NCBI GenBank assembly: GCA_964408735.1
Contig: CAYPAX010000035.1
Span: 1-38,831 of the forward strand
Direction of reading: 5' to 3'
Length of the DNA: 38,831 bases
From: UBA7887 sp964408735
GTDB lineage: Bacteria; Pseudomonadota; Alphaproteobacteria; UBA7887
Shown: positions 1-8,079 of the stretch, one piece after another
Layout: each line of letters begins with the position of its first letter
How positions within the stretch are numbered: position 1 is the stretch's first letter
The notes under the pieces: generated by a model
Databases searched by the model: none
What the model was told of the DNA's origin: nothing
The model's input: only the letters and a program-made list of their open reading frames with translations
Position numbers and translations under genes: made by a program

Positions 1-2
1 AT

Positions 3-269
3 TCATCGTCTGGGAGTGAGAATCAGCAAAGCCACTTAATCAACGGGCTGCTAGACGGCGAGGACATTCTGGTGGCGGAAGGGAGTCTCGACCTTGTTCG
101 CGCCGCAAAGGCTTCTATCGACATTGCCGGGCATTACTCCCGCCCTGACGTCTTCCAATTGGCCGTCAATCGCGCTCGACGACAGCGCATCATCGCGACA
201 TCCACGGAACCCGCTAATGTTTTGCTGAATGATGCGGGAGACGTAGAAGACTTGGAGGGGCAGTTCTAG
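3..269 (+). CDS. C-terminal part of an unrecognised protein (cut by window edge)
   Basis: The frame is open from the first bases of the window to a TAG at 267-269, so the visible 88 codons are probably the end of a longer gene that starts to the left. The peptide reads like real protein, with mixed charged and hydrophobic residues, but I recognise no family. An internal ATG at 72 has no convincing ribosome binding site, which supports reading this as a fragment and not a 65-residue gene. Immediately before the stop, the +1 frame becomes coding-like (see the next entry), so the stop may result from a frameshift. Confidence 0.4.
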   Translation, partial: SSSGSENQQSHLINGLLDGEDILVAEGSLDLVRAAKASIDIAGHYSRPDVFQLAVNRARRQRIIATSTEPANVLLNDAGDVEDLEGQF

Positions 270-429
270 CGTTTGGCGCGGTCACATTGAAGCATGCCGT
301 TCCGAGATTGATCCAGTTCGAGGATACGATGGGAGCCGACAAGGCTACCCATTTCTCGGTCTCCGCAATGTGGAAAATTGGTGGCGCAGAGTGAAAGAAT
401 ATTCGCGCTCATCATCAGTCATTGACCGC
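262..429 (+). pseudogene. Coding-like segment in a shifted frame downstream of the partial gene
   Basis: The frame starting at 262 translates to a protein-like stretch rich in W, Y, R and E, including RGYDGSRQGYPFLGLRNVEN near 319-378, followed by WWRRVKEYS. There is no ATG in this frame and only a GTG at 370. It begins where the preceding frame stops. The simplest reading is a broken continuation of the upstream gene, or a decayed gene remnant. Beyond about 430 the same frame stays open but no longer looks protein-like. No family was recognised. Confidence 0.22.
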
Positions 430-716
430 TCTAGATGCGGTGGACGGCTCGCGCCACCGGCATCGCAATGTGCCGATGTGCGGTGTCATTTGACGAGCCG
501 CGAATGTCGTGTTGTGGCTAAACCCGGCTGTGCAGGTGACTCCCCAAAAACGTCTGCTTATGGCGCAATATCTGCCTCAACCATAACATGGCGGCCAGTT
601 TCGGCGCAGCCTTATCAACGGGTGTTCCGATATCGCAACGTTACTTCCCGGCAACCGCTTTCCCCTGTTCCGGCGCGCCTGAGCCTTCGGCCGTCCTCAA
701 GTGCCGAGCCCATTCC
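430..716. other. Non-coding stretch between the left fragment and the qhp cluster
   Basis: I find no convincing gene, tRNA or clear terminator here. Base composition is less GC-rich than in the qhp genes to the right. Open frames in it lack ribosome binding sites and read as low-complexity peptide. It lies downstream of the last gene of the minus-strand qhp cluster, so it should contain that operon's 3' end, but no stem followed by a T-run was found. Confidence 0.4.
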
Positions 717-2750
717 TCACACCCGCCTCAGCTCGTGACGCATGGCGGCGATGGCGCCGGCGAGGGCCAGGAGGAGGCCGAGCCAGAGCCAGGTCATCAT
801 GGGGAATATCTTGATCACCAGCGGCACGGTGGTGGGGGCGCGCAGCGTTTCGAGCGCGCCTTCCTCGCGGCGGTATTCCACCGCCGGCAGCCAGATCTGC
901 ACGTCGCGCCAGAGGCCGCGGTGGATGTAGGGGTCGATCATCTGGCTGGCGCCCGAGAGGGTGCGGGCATAGCGGTAGTCGAGGATCTCGCACATCAGGC
1001 GCACGGGGCCTAGGCCCAGGGTCGGCTGCGGCTGGGCATCGCGGTAGCGGGCCGTGCCGGTGGCACCGGCGATCGCCTCGCCATCGCGGACTTGCGACCA
1101 TTGCACCTGCGCCACGGCCTGGAAGGCCCCGCGCGAGCCGTCGTCGACGAAGGCCTCGTGGTTCGCTTGCACGGTGACCTCGTAGCCCCAGGGGAAGCTG
1201 ACCGGCGCCGCCAGCTCGTCGGGAAAGCGCAGATTGCGCCAGCTGTCGAGGTCGAAGACCGAGGCGGTGATGGCCGAGAGCAGCGCCACCACGACGCCGA
1301 GATGCACGGCGCCGACGGGCAGGTGGTAGCGCCCGAGCGCCCGGCGGCGGCCGTGTCGCAGCGCCGCATCGAGGCCCCAGGCCAGGGAGGCGAGGCCGAG
1401 ATAGAGCATGGCCACCACCAGGGCGTCGAGCAGGGGGAAGATGGCGGTGGTGTTGGCCGACGTCATGCCCTTGCCGGTATAGAAAGCATCGATCGGTTGC
1501 CAGGCTAACGGCACCGCCAGGGCGGCGGCGGCGACCGCTATGGTGAGCGGCCAGCGCAGCCGCCGCCAGGGCAGGAAATTGTGCCCGCCGACCAGCCCGA
1601 TGACGATGCCGAGCGGCGCCAGCAGGGCATTGGCGCGGTAGCGGTCGACATCCCATTGCTCGAACTGACGCTGCAGCTCGGCGACCTCGGCCTCCGAGGT
1701 CCAGCGGGCGAGGAACTCGAAGAAGGGCTTGAACTTCTCCGGCCGCGGCCAGGCCAGCGACTGGGCCAGGCTGGCCTCGAGCAGGACCCAGGCGCCGACC
1801 AGGGCGCAGGCGCCGAGTGCGAGGGTGGCGATGGTGATCAGCACGCCGGCCTCGGTGCGCCGGGGAGCGCGCTGGCGTTTCGGCGAGCGCGCCAGGGCGA
1901 CCACGATCACGCCCGCCAATCCCAGCGCCATGGCCGCCAGCCAGGGCCACGAAGTATCGCCGACATAGCGGTGGGACGACGCCAACCCGGGATGCCGCGT
2001 AATCACCAGGGCGATCAACGCCGCCAGGGCCGTCAACAGGCCGAGGAGCGGGTGCAGGCGGGCATAGGCGCCGCCCGGGCGGTAGCGCCGCAGGGTGTGC
2101 AGGTGCGCCGTCGCCAGGGCCCAGACCACGAAGACCACCGTCTGCACCGGGTCCCAATGCCAGAACTGGCCGAAGGTGAAGTCCTCGTATGCCCACCACA
2201 TGCCGCTCACGAGCCCCAGCGAGAGCACCAGCCAGCCGGCCCGGGTCCAGCGCCCGGCGATCTCGCGCCAGGGACCCGTTCCACGGGCCAGGGCCTGGGC
2301 CGCCGCACCCGCGGGCGCCAGGAAGAGCACGAAGGCGAGCAGCACGAAAGGCGGGTGCAGCAGCATCCAGACCCGCACCAGGTGCACGTTCATGCCCTGG
2401 CCCGCATGCGCCGCGTCCGGGGGGCTCGGGGCGAAGGGCGACCACAGCGCGGTGCCGGCCGCAAAGGCGGCAACCAGAGCCAAGGCACCGGGTCCCGCCC
2501 AGCCCGCATAGCGGCAGAGCCTGGTTGCCGCCAGGGCGCCGAGCGCCGTCAGCAGCAGCAGGGTGGCGCCGTCGTCGCCCCAGAGATTGGCGAGCTTGTA
2601 GAGCAGCGGCAGCTCCGCATGGCTGGTCGCCCAGACGACGCGGAACTGGAACTGGTCGAAGGCGAACAGCAGCGCCAGCACCAGCAGCGCCGCGACCGCC
2701 ACGATCGCTGTTATCAACGCAAGCCGGCGCAGAATGGTCTCAGCCGGCAC
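717..2750 (-). CDS. CcmF-like haem lyase at the end of the qhp cluster
   Basis: Polytopic membrane protein of 677 residues resembling CcmF/NrfE, the component that ligates haem to apocytochrome c at the outer face of the inner membrane. It shows a WWD-like signature, FWHWDPVQ, around residues 196-203. A conserved-type His lies in MLLHPPFVLL near residue 132. RHPGLASSHRYV matches the CcmF region RSGVLTSVHAF, and a further His lies in the AVHLGVVV helix. The C-terminus has a periplasmic domain and a last membrane helix. The GTG start at 2748-2750 is chosen because GGAG lies about 10 bases upstream; it overlaps the end of qhpE, so the two are translationally coupled. No other ccm gene is in the window. 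Inference: it matures QhpA, which has one non-standard haem motif. A general CcmF is the alternative. Confidence 0.85.
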   Translation of the reverse strand: MPAETILRRLALITAIVAVAALLVLALLFAFDQFQFRVVWATSHAELPLLYKLANLWGDDGATLLLLTALGALAATRLCRYAGWAGPGALALVAAFAAGTALWSPFAPSPPDAAHAGQGMNVHLVRVWMLLHPPFVLLAFVLFLAPAGAAAQALARGTGPWREIAGRWTRAGWLVLSLGLVSGMWWAYEDFTFGQFWHWDPVQTVVFVVWALATAHLHTLRRYRPGGAYARLHPLLGLLTALAALIALVITRHPGLASSHRYVGDTSWPWLAAMALGLAGVIVVALARSPKRQRAPRRTEAGVLITIATLALGACALVGAWVLLEASLAQSLAWPRPEKFKPFFEFLARWTSEAEVAELQRQFEQWDVDRYRANALLAPLGIVIGLVGGHNFLPWRRLRWPLTIAVAAAALAVPLAWQPIDAFYTGKGMTSANTTAIFPLLDALVVAMLYLGLASLAWGLDAALRHGRRRALGRYHLPVGAVHLGVVVALLSAITASVFDLDSWRNLRFPDELAAPVSFPWGYEVTVQANHEAFVDDGSRGAFQAVAQVQWSQVRDGEAIAGATGTARYRDAQPQPTLGLGPVRLMCEILDYRYARTLSGASQMIDPYIHRGLWRDVQIWLPAVEYRREEGALETLRAPTTVPLVIKIFPMMTWLWLGLLLALAGAIAAMRHELRRV

Positions 2751-3393
2751 CGGTCTTGCGCTCCGGCCCGCGATAGGCGGCGATGGCCTGGAAATACGCC
2801 CGCGCCGCCGCCTCCCCGCGCGCGCCCGTGGCGTCGAAGTGGGCCGCCAGCAGGCCCGCCGCGTGGGCCACCGCCATCGAGGCGCCGTCGGCGGCAGGCC
2901 CCCGCACGCAGGCGCCGAAATCGGCTTGCGCGGTGTCGAGATGCGATATCTCGCCAGGCTGACAGCGGGCATCGCCGGTAATGCGCAGCACAGGCGCATA
3001 GGCCGAGGGGTAGACCGGATCGCCGCGCGCGGGCGAGGCGCCGAGCATGACCGCATCGGCATCCGCAACTGATGCGCGTAAAACCTCTCGGTCTGCCCGC
3101 AAGCCAAAGCTCATGGTGACGATATCCACCCCCTCGCCGCAGGCCCAGTCCAGCCCCGCCGCCGCCGCCGCCGCCGAGGTGCCGCCTCCGGGGCCGAAGA
3201 TCTGCGCGTTCAACAAAACCGCGCCCGGCGCGAGTCCGGCCACGATCTCGGCGATGGCCGAACCATGGCCTAATCTATCGTTTCCCGCCGCAGCGATATC
3301 GACCCCGCCATCCTCGCGCGGCACGAACGCGCGGCCCGATATCGCCGGCAAGGCGAAGCCGCTGTCGAGAATGCCGACCCTGAGCTCAGCCAT
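2740..3393 (-). CDS. qhpE: QhpE-like subtilisin-family protease (leader peptidase for QhpC)
   Basis: Small S8 (subtilase) protease of 217 residues with no signal peptide, so cytoplasmic. The family member QhpE cleaves the leader from the cross-linked QhpC gamma-subunit precursor. The triad is readable: Asp10 in VGILDSG, His43 in GHGSAIAEIV and Ser172 in DGASMAVAHAAG. Where subtilisins carry the oxyanion-hole Asn (AAGN) this protein reads LGAS (residue 120), a notable substitution. The start at 3393 overlaps the qhpF stop by 8 bases (ATGGCTGA) and has GGAG ten bases upstream. It is read after qhpF, and its own 3' end overlaps the ccmF-like start. Assignment rests on family motifs plus its place among qhp genes. 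Confidence 0.85.
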   Translation of the reverse strand: MAELRVGILDSGFALPAISGRAFVPREDGGVDIAAAGNDRLGHGSAIAEIVAGLAPGAVLLNAQIFGPGGGTSAAAAAAGLDWACGEGVDIVTMSFGLRADREVLRASVADADAVMLGASPARGDPVYPSAYAPVLRITGDARCQPGEISHLDTAQADFGACVRGPAADGASMAVAHAAGLLAAHFDATGARGEAAARAYFQAIAAYRGPERKTGAG

Positions 3394-5053
3394 CGCCGGC
3401 CAGCTCCAGCACCGCATCGGCGCCGGCCAGGGCCTCAGCGCGATGGCTGACGACGATGCGCGTGCGCCCGGCGAACAGCGCATCGACGGCGGCGATCAGG
3501 CTGGCCTCGGTCTCCAGGTCGACCGCCGAGGTGGCCTCGTCGAGGATCAGCACCAGCGGATCCTGCAGCAGCGCCCGAGCGATGGCGAGGCGCTGGCGCT
3601 GGCCGCCCGAGAGCGAGGTGCCGCGCTCGCCCACCGGGGTCTCCCAGCCCTGGGGCTGGGCAGCAATGAAGTCGGCGATCTGGGCGCGCATCGCCGCATC
3701 TTGCAGCGCCGCGTCGTCCGCTTCGGGACAGGCGTAACGCAGATTGTCGGCAATGCTGCCGCGGAACAGCACCACGTCCTGGGCGACCACGGCGATGCGC
3801 CGGCGCAGCTCTCCCGCATCGAGCTCGCGCAGGTCCACACCATCGAGAGTGATACGGCCCGCGCGCGGGTCGTAATGGCGGTGCAGCAGGTCGATGAGCG
3901 TCGTCTTGCCGACGCCGGTCGCACCGACAATGCCGAGCTTGGAACCGGCAGGCACCTCGAGATCGAGCCCGTCGAGGACCGGCCGCTCGGCGCCCGGATA
4001 GGCGAAGGTGACGCCCTCCAGCTTTACGGCCCCGGCGGCATCCGCCGGCAGCGGGCGCGGCGCCAGTGGCGGATCCACCGCCGGCGCCGCGTCGGTCAGC
4101 TCCATGACCCGCTGCAAACTCACGCGCAGGCGCATGAAGCCGACATAGACCCCGAGCAGACTGTGCACCGGCCCCGTGGCGAAACCGAGATAGGTGTTGA
4201 AGGCGATCAGCGAGCCGAGGGTGAACTCGCCCTCGATGATGAGATAGCCACCAGCCAGGAAGACCCCGGCGCGGCTCACCGAGGTCAGCAGGTTGGGCAC
4301 GGCGGCGGTGAGGAACTCGGTTACCTGCAAGCGCAGCAAGTCGCCGAGATAGCCCGAGTTGAGGCGACGCAGGCGCTCGACCTCGCGCTCTTCCGCCGAC
4401 ACCGACTGGATGAACTTCATCGCCGGCAGGGTCTCGACCAGGAAAGCCGAAAGCGCGCTGGCGCGTTCGCGCACATTGCGGGTGCGACCTTCGACCCGCG
4501 GGCGCATGGCGCGCAGGTAAAAGAACTCCGCCGGCAACAGCACCAGCGCCACGAGCGACAGCTCCCAGCTCAGCCAGACCATCAGCGCCAGTGCCGCCAT
4601 CAGGCCGAGGATGCCATTGATGCCCGAGAGCAGGGCATCGACCAGAAAGCGCTGGATCTGCGCCACGTCGCCATCTAGCCGCTGCAGGATGTCGCCGGTG
4701 CGCGCGCGGGCATAGAAGGCCGGCGAGAGGCGCTGCAGATGGGCATAGACCGCCTCGCGCAGCGCGAACAGCACCTGGCCCGAGAGCTTGACGTGGCAAT
4801 AGCGGTTGACGCCGCCGATGACGAGATTGACCAGGCCGGTGAGCAACAGCAGGCCGCTAAGCCAGGCAAGCGTCTCCAGATCGCCGGCCAGCACGCCGTC
4901 GTCGATCATCAGCTTCATGATGTAGGGCTGGGCGCTGATCACCGCGGTGGCCGCGATCGACAAGCCCAGCACCACGGCCAGCGCGCGGCTGCGGGCGCGC
5001 AGAAAGCCGAACGCCCAGAGCAGCGCCCGCTTTTCATTGGCCGCTATCGTCAC
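3386..5053 (-). CDS. qhpF: QhpF-like ABC transporter (fused membrane and ATPase domains)
   Basis: Half-size ABC exporter of 555 residues. An N-terminal membrane domain of about six helices is followed by an ATPase with Walker A GATGVGKTT (around 375-383), signature LSGGQRQR, Walker B LVLILDEATSAVD and the H-loop in VVSHRA. It probably acts as a homodimer in the inner membrane. In known qhp clusters QhpF is the ABC protein linked to export of the modified gamma subunit, which has no Sec signal. A terminator-like hairpin sits between qhpB and this gene, so expression may be lower than that of the structural genes. It overlaps qhpE by 8 bases. In the Paracoccus cluster, as I recall it, E precedes F; here F precedes E. 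Confidence 0.88.
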   Translation of the reverse strand: MTIAANEKRALLWAFGFLRARSRALAVVLGLSIAATAVISAQPYIMKLMIDDGVLAGDLETLAWLSGLLLLTGLVNLVIGGVNRYCHVKLSGQVLFALREAVYAHLQRLSPAFYARARTGDILQRLDGDVAQIQRFLVDALLSGINGILGLMAALALMVWLSWELSLVALVLLPAEFFYLRAMRPRVEGRTRNVRERASALSAFLVETLPAMKFIQSVSAEEREVERLRRLNSGYLGDLLRLQVTEFLTAAVPNLLTSVSRAGVFLAGGYLIIEGEFTLGSLIAFNTYLGFATGPVHSLLGVYVGFMRLRVSLQRVMELTDAAPAVDPPLAPRPLPADAAGAVKLEGVTFAYPGAERPVLDGLDLEVPAGSKLGIVGATGVGKTTLIDLLHRHYDPRAGRITLDGVDLRELDAGELRRRIAVVAQDVVLFRGSIADNLRYACPEADDAALQDAAMRAQIADFIAAQPQGWETPVGERGTSLSGGQRQRLAIARALLQDPLVLILDEATSAVDLETEASLIAAVDALFAGRTRIVVSHRAEALAGADAVLELAGDG

Positions 5054-5070
5054 GCCATTGCCGCCCTATC

Positions 5071-5108
5071 AAAAACAGCGGCCCCCTCCCGCGCGCGGGA
5101 AGGGGCCG
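5071..5108 (-). terminator. Hairpin plus T-run between qhpB and qhpF
   Basis: On the minus strand a near-perfect palindrome (5079-5108, arms of 15 bases with one mismatch, no unpaired loop if fully zipped) is followed after CTG by TTTTT (5071-5075). This is the pattern of an intrinsic terminator. It lies 25 bases after the qhpB stop and 25 bases before the qhpF start. In the middle of an otherwise continuous gene set it would act as a partial terminator or as an RNA-stabilising 3' end for the subunit mRNA. Confidence 0.7.
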
Positions 5109-5132
5109 GGGGGAAAGAGAGTTCGGACGAGA

Positions 5133-6242
5133 TCAGCGGTTCAGGTAACGAATGCCAACCGCGCCCTGGTCGCCGCCGGGAAGCTCGATCTTGGCCAGCT
5201 TCTCCAGCGTATCGGTGGAATAGATCGCGATATCGTTGAAGGTCGAGCCGATATAGAGCTCCTCGCCCGAGGACGATGCCATCACCGAGTAGTAGGTGTG
5301 GTCGAGATCGACGCGATCAACAAGCTCACCGGTGGAGACGTTGTATTTGCTGAGCTGCGTGTAGACCCCGTACAGGATATTCTGATCGCGCGGATCCTCG
5401 GCGAAGGAGAAGATCAGCACGTCGGCCGTGGCGATGTCGACCTGGGTCCAGCTATTGTCGGACAGGTCGACCCGCGACATACCGACGACGAAGTCGGCGA
5501 GCTGGTCCCAATCGCCCGCGTCACGCGCCTCGCGATTGGCGAAGACCGGTGCGAAATAGGGGAAGATCAGCGAGTTGCTGACCTCATAAAGCGGCCAGAA
5601 GGCGAGACCGTCCGGATCGCCGTAGGTCGGACGCGCGTCTTCCCAGCTGTTGAGCAGGATCTCCGTCAGGATCTCGCCGGTGGCAAGGTCGAACTGGCGC
5701 AACTCGTGCCCCGGGCTCCACATGGTCTTGCCGTCGTTCGACATGATCATGATGTTATGGCCACGCGGGATATCGAACGAGCGATAGGGCTTGGCATCCA
5801 TGCCGGCGTCGGACCGGAACACGACAATGCGATGCGGGTCGCGGATCTGATAGCGATCCGGCAGCAGCTCGACCTCGCTCATATGCACGAAGATATCGGC
5901 GCCGTCGTTGCTGACGCCCAGACCGGCGATGCTGCGCGCCCGCACATTGCCCTGGCTGAGCACGGCGTGGAAGGTCACGTCGCAGCTGTCGATATGAATG
6001 CCGTAGACCTCACCCCAGCCGTTAGTGACCACGTAGGCGGTCTGGCCGTCCGGCGATGGCGCGATGGCGATGAAGCCGCCACGGCCGGGCACGGTGCAGG
6101 TATTGACCACTTCCCGCGCCGCGGGATCGACCAAATGCAGATTGCTCGGCTTGCTCATGGCCAGAATGTAGTCCTTGGCCTCGGCGGGCACGGCAGCAGC
6201 GGCCATGGCAAGCGCCGCAAACGCCAGTATCAGCCTATTCAT
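5133..6242 (-). CDS. qhpB: Quinohemoprotein amine dehydrogenase beta subunit (propeller)
   Basis: Periplasmic protein of 369 residues with a Sec signal peptide (hydrophobic stretch from residue 4, cleavage likely after AEA near 22). It consists of repeated beta-propeller blades, seen as recurring segments such as IAIAPSPDGQTAYVVTN and VMASSSGEELYIGST. In QHNDH the beta subunit packs with the dihaem alpha subunit and holds the gamma peptide, contributing to the amine-oxidising site. The ATG at 6242 has a purine-rich GGGGGAGAGAG ribosome binding site. It lies 42 bases after qhpC and is followed by a hairpin terminator. Identity is well supported by the surrounding A, D, C, F, E and G genes. Confidence 0.9.
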   Translation of the reverse strand: MNRLILAFAALAMAAAAVPAEAKDYILAMSKPSNLHLVDPAAREVVNTCTVPGRGGFIAIAPSPDGQTAYVVTNGWGEVYGIHIDSCDVTFHAVLSQGNVRARSIAGLGVSNDGADIFVHMSEVELLPDRYQIRDPHRIVVFRSDAGMDAKPYRSFDIPRGHNIMIMSNDGKTMWSPGHELRQFDLATGEILTEILLNSWEDARPTYGDPDGLAFWPLYEVSNSLIFPYFAPVFANREARDAGDWDQLADFVVGMSRVDLSDNSWTQVDIATADVLIFSFAEDPRDQNILYGVYTQLSKYNVSTGELVDRVDLDHTYYSVMASSSGEELYIGSTFNDIAIYSTDTLEKLAKIELPGGDQGAVGIRYLNR

Positions 6243-6284
6243 GATCTCTCTCCCCCTGTCAGAGCTGTCGCCAACGCGGCCCGG

Positions 6285-6620
6285 TCAGACCGTACCGTCG
6301 TCGCTCGGGAACACCGATTCCAGCAGCCGCCAATCGGTGCCGGCCGACGGCGCGTTGGCGTTCCAGTCCGGATAGGTGTTGATGGTGTCGGGCACCTGGG
6401 CCGGCCACCAGCACGGGTCGGAGCAACCATAGAGGTCGGCCTCCATGGGCTGGCAAAGGCCCGCCACGCCGCCGAAGGGATCGATCTCCCAGCCCGGGTC
6501 CAGCGTGCTCGAGCAGCCGGCGATAACCGTCTGCATCATACGGACCTCGTCCATGCTGCCGTCTTCGACAGCCTGTTCGACGAGCGCTGCTTTTTTATTA
6601 AACGACTTGAGGTGCTTCAT
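6285..6620 (-). CDS. qhpC: Quinohemoprotein amine dehydrogenase gamma subunit precursor (CTQ peptide)
   Basis: Precursor of 111 residues: a charged leader (about residues 1-29) and a mature peptide with four Cys. Every cross-link known in QHNDH fits by spacing: Cys36-Glu45, Cys56-Asp62 and Cys70-Asp78 as thioethers, and Cys66-Trp72 as cysteine tryptophylquinone (mature numbering 7-16, 27-33, 41-49, 37-43, an offset of 29). The core motif is YGCSDPCWWPAQV. There is no Sec or Tat signal, as expected for a peptide modified in the cytoplasm and then exported. The start at 6620 has GGAGG seven to eight bases upstream and lies inside the end of qhpD (23-base overlap), so the modifying enzyme and its substrate are translationally coupled. 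Confidence 0.95.
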   Translation of the reverse strand: MKHLKSFNKKAALVEQAVEDGSMDEVRMMQTVIAGCSSTLDPGWEIDPFGGVAGLCQPMEADLYGCSDPCWWPAQVPDTINTYPDWNANAPSAGTDWRLLESVFPSDDGTV

Positions 6621-8055
6621 TTTTCGCCCTCCGCGGTTCGACGTGTGTCGGGAAGAATCCCGGATTCTGCGACGTGATGCGGGTGTAGACGGCAATGCCG
6701 AAGTCCACCCAGTCGCGCATCAAATCGCAATAGTGATAGGTCGGATGCACGGGATCGCTGTAATGCGCGTAGCTCTCGTGATAACAGCCGCCCGAACAGA
6801 GATTGCGTATGCGGCAGGTCTCGCAGCCCGTGTCGCTGCGGTCCAGCCGGCTTTCGATGAAACGCCCCAGCGCCGGCTTGTCGATGCCGCCCTCGGCGAC
6901 ATGGCCGAAGGTCGGCACGTCCGAGCCCGTGAAGCGGTGACAGAGATTGATGCCGCCGCCGGTGTCCACAGCCAACAGCCCGACACCTGCGCCGCAGGGC
7001 AGGGACTTGGTGGTGCCCTCGGCGAGGTCGGTCATCATTTGGTGCATATTGCCGAAACCGATATTTCGGCCCTCGCAGGCGGCATCGGCATACATCTCGC
7101 CGAGCGTCTTCATATTGGCGAAAAGCTCGGCCAGCTCGTCACCGGTCAGCGCAAACATGCTGTCGTCGGCCGATGTCACGGGCGCGAAGCCGACCTCGTG
7201 GAAACCGAGCTCGCCGACCAGGTGGCGCCAGATGCCGATGGCATCGATGACGCCTGCCGTGCAGGTGACGCGCGCGCCGATGGGCCGCGAGCGGTAACGG
7301 GCGAGCGCCATGCGCGCCTTCTCCGCCACCACGGCGTGGGTGCCCTGGCCGCCGACCGTGCGCCTGTTCTTATCATGCAGCGCGGCCGGCCCGTCCATGG
7401 AAATGGTGATGCCGACACGGTGCGCGTCGAGCCAGTCGACCAGCTCCTCGGTCAGCAGAGTGGCGTTGGTGGTGAGCGAGAAGTCGATGGTCTTGCCCAT
7501 CTCTTCGCCACGCGCTTCCGCATAATCGACCACTTGCCGGGTCAACGGCATGTTGGACAACGGTTCGCCACCGAAGAAGACGATGTTGTAGCGCTCACGG
7601 CTCTCGCCCTCGCGGAACAGCATCTCGATGCTGCGCTTGGCGGTCTCGAAGTCCATCTTGACCCCGTCAACGGGCGCCGCGAGGTCCTCCTTGTAGCAAT
7701 AGGTGCAGCTCAGATTGCAGCCGGTATTGGTGTTGAGCACGATGGTCGAGAGCGGGAAGTTCTCGATCTCGATCGGCGCCTTATCTGGCTTGGCCGGGCG
7801 GCCATCATCGAGCACTTCGAGGTCGAGCAGCTCGCGCAGGGACTCGACCACAGCATCGGGCGTGTGCCGGCCGTTGAAGCGGCGGCGCACGCTTTCGGCC
7901 GTCACCTCGCCTTCCGGCTCGGCGAACATGTCAAGCAGGTCGCGAGACACCGGGTCGAGCTCGAACAGGCTCGAGGTGGGGATGTGAAACATCATGTTCC
8001 GCTCCCCCACACTCACCCGGTGGAGATTGCGCTCGACCAGCTTCAGTTCGCCCAT
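6598..8055 (-). CDS. qhpD: QhpD radical SAM enzyme (thioether cross-linking of QhpC)
   Basis: Radical SAM/SPASM peptide-modifying enzyme of 485 residues. The [4Fe-4S] motif is CNLSCTYC (Cys113, 117, 120), preceded by an N-terminal peptide-recognition-like region. A Cys-rich SPASM tail (CETCRIRNLCSGGCYHES and a later YHYC) binds auxiliary clusters. QhpD of the family forms the Cys-to-Asp/Glu methylene thioether bonds in the gamma subunit in the cytoplasm. It starts 24 bases after qhpA, with GAGGG upstream of the ATG, and ends inside qhpC. The length is close to that of known QhpD. Confidence 0.93.
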   Translation of the reverse strand: MGELKLVERNLHRVSVGERNMMFHIPTSSLFELDPVSRDLLDMFAEPEGEVTAESVRRRFNGRHTPDAVVESLRELLDLEVLDDGRPAKPDKAPIEIENFPLSTIVLNTNTGCNLSCTYCYKEDLAAPVDGVKMDFETAKRSIEMLFREGESRERYNIVFFGGEPLSNMPLTRQVVDYAEARGEEMGKTIDFSLTTNATLLTEELVDWLDAHRVGITISMDGPAALHDKNRRTVGGQGTHAVVAEKARMALARYRSRPIGARVTCTAGVIDAIGIWRHLVGELGFHEVGFAPVTSADDSMFALTGDELAELFANMKTLGEMYADAACEGRNIGFGNMHQMMTDLAEGTTKSLPCGAGVGLLAVDTGGGINLCHRFTGSDVPTFGHVAEGGIDKPALGRFIESRLDRSDTGCETCRIRNLCSGGCYHESYAHYSDPVHPTYHYCDLMRDWVDFGIAVYTRITSQNPGFFPTHVEPRRAKNEAPQVV

Positions 8056-8079
8056 GGCCGTGCCCTCAAGCCAACCCGC

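Noticed and set aside
370..738. Plus-strand frame as a complete small gene starting with GTG at 370
   Set aside because: No ribosome binding site, only the first part is protein-like, and it continues an open frame from further upstream.
697..2445. Minus-strand open frame in another phase of the ccmF-like gene
   Set aside because: Pro/Arg/Ala-rich translation; the adjacent frame carries all CcmF motifs and membrane helices.
1581..2981. Long plus-strand open frame (466 codons) opposite the ccmF-like gene
   Set aside because: It is antisense to a gene with clear motifs; the translation is a low-complexity Q/R/G/A-rich product typical of stop-free antisense frames in GC-rich DNA.
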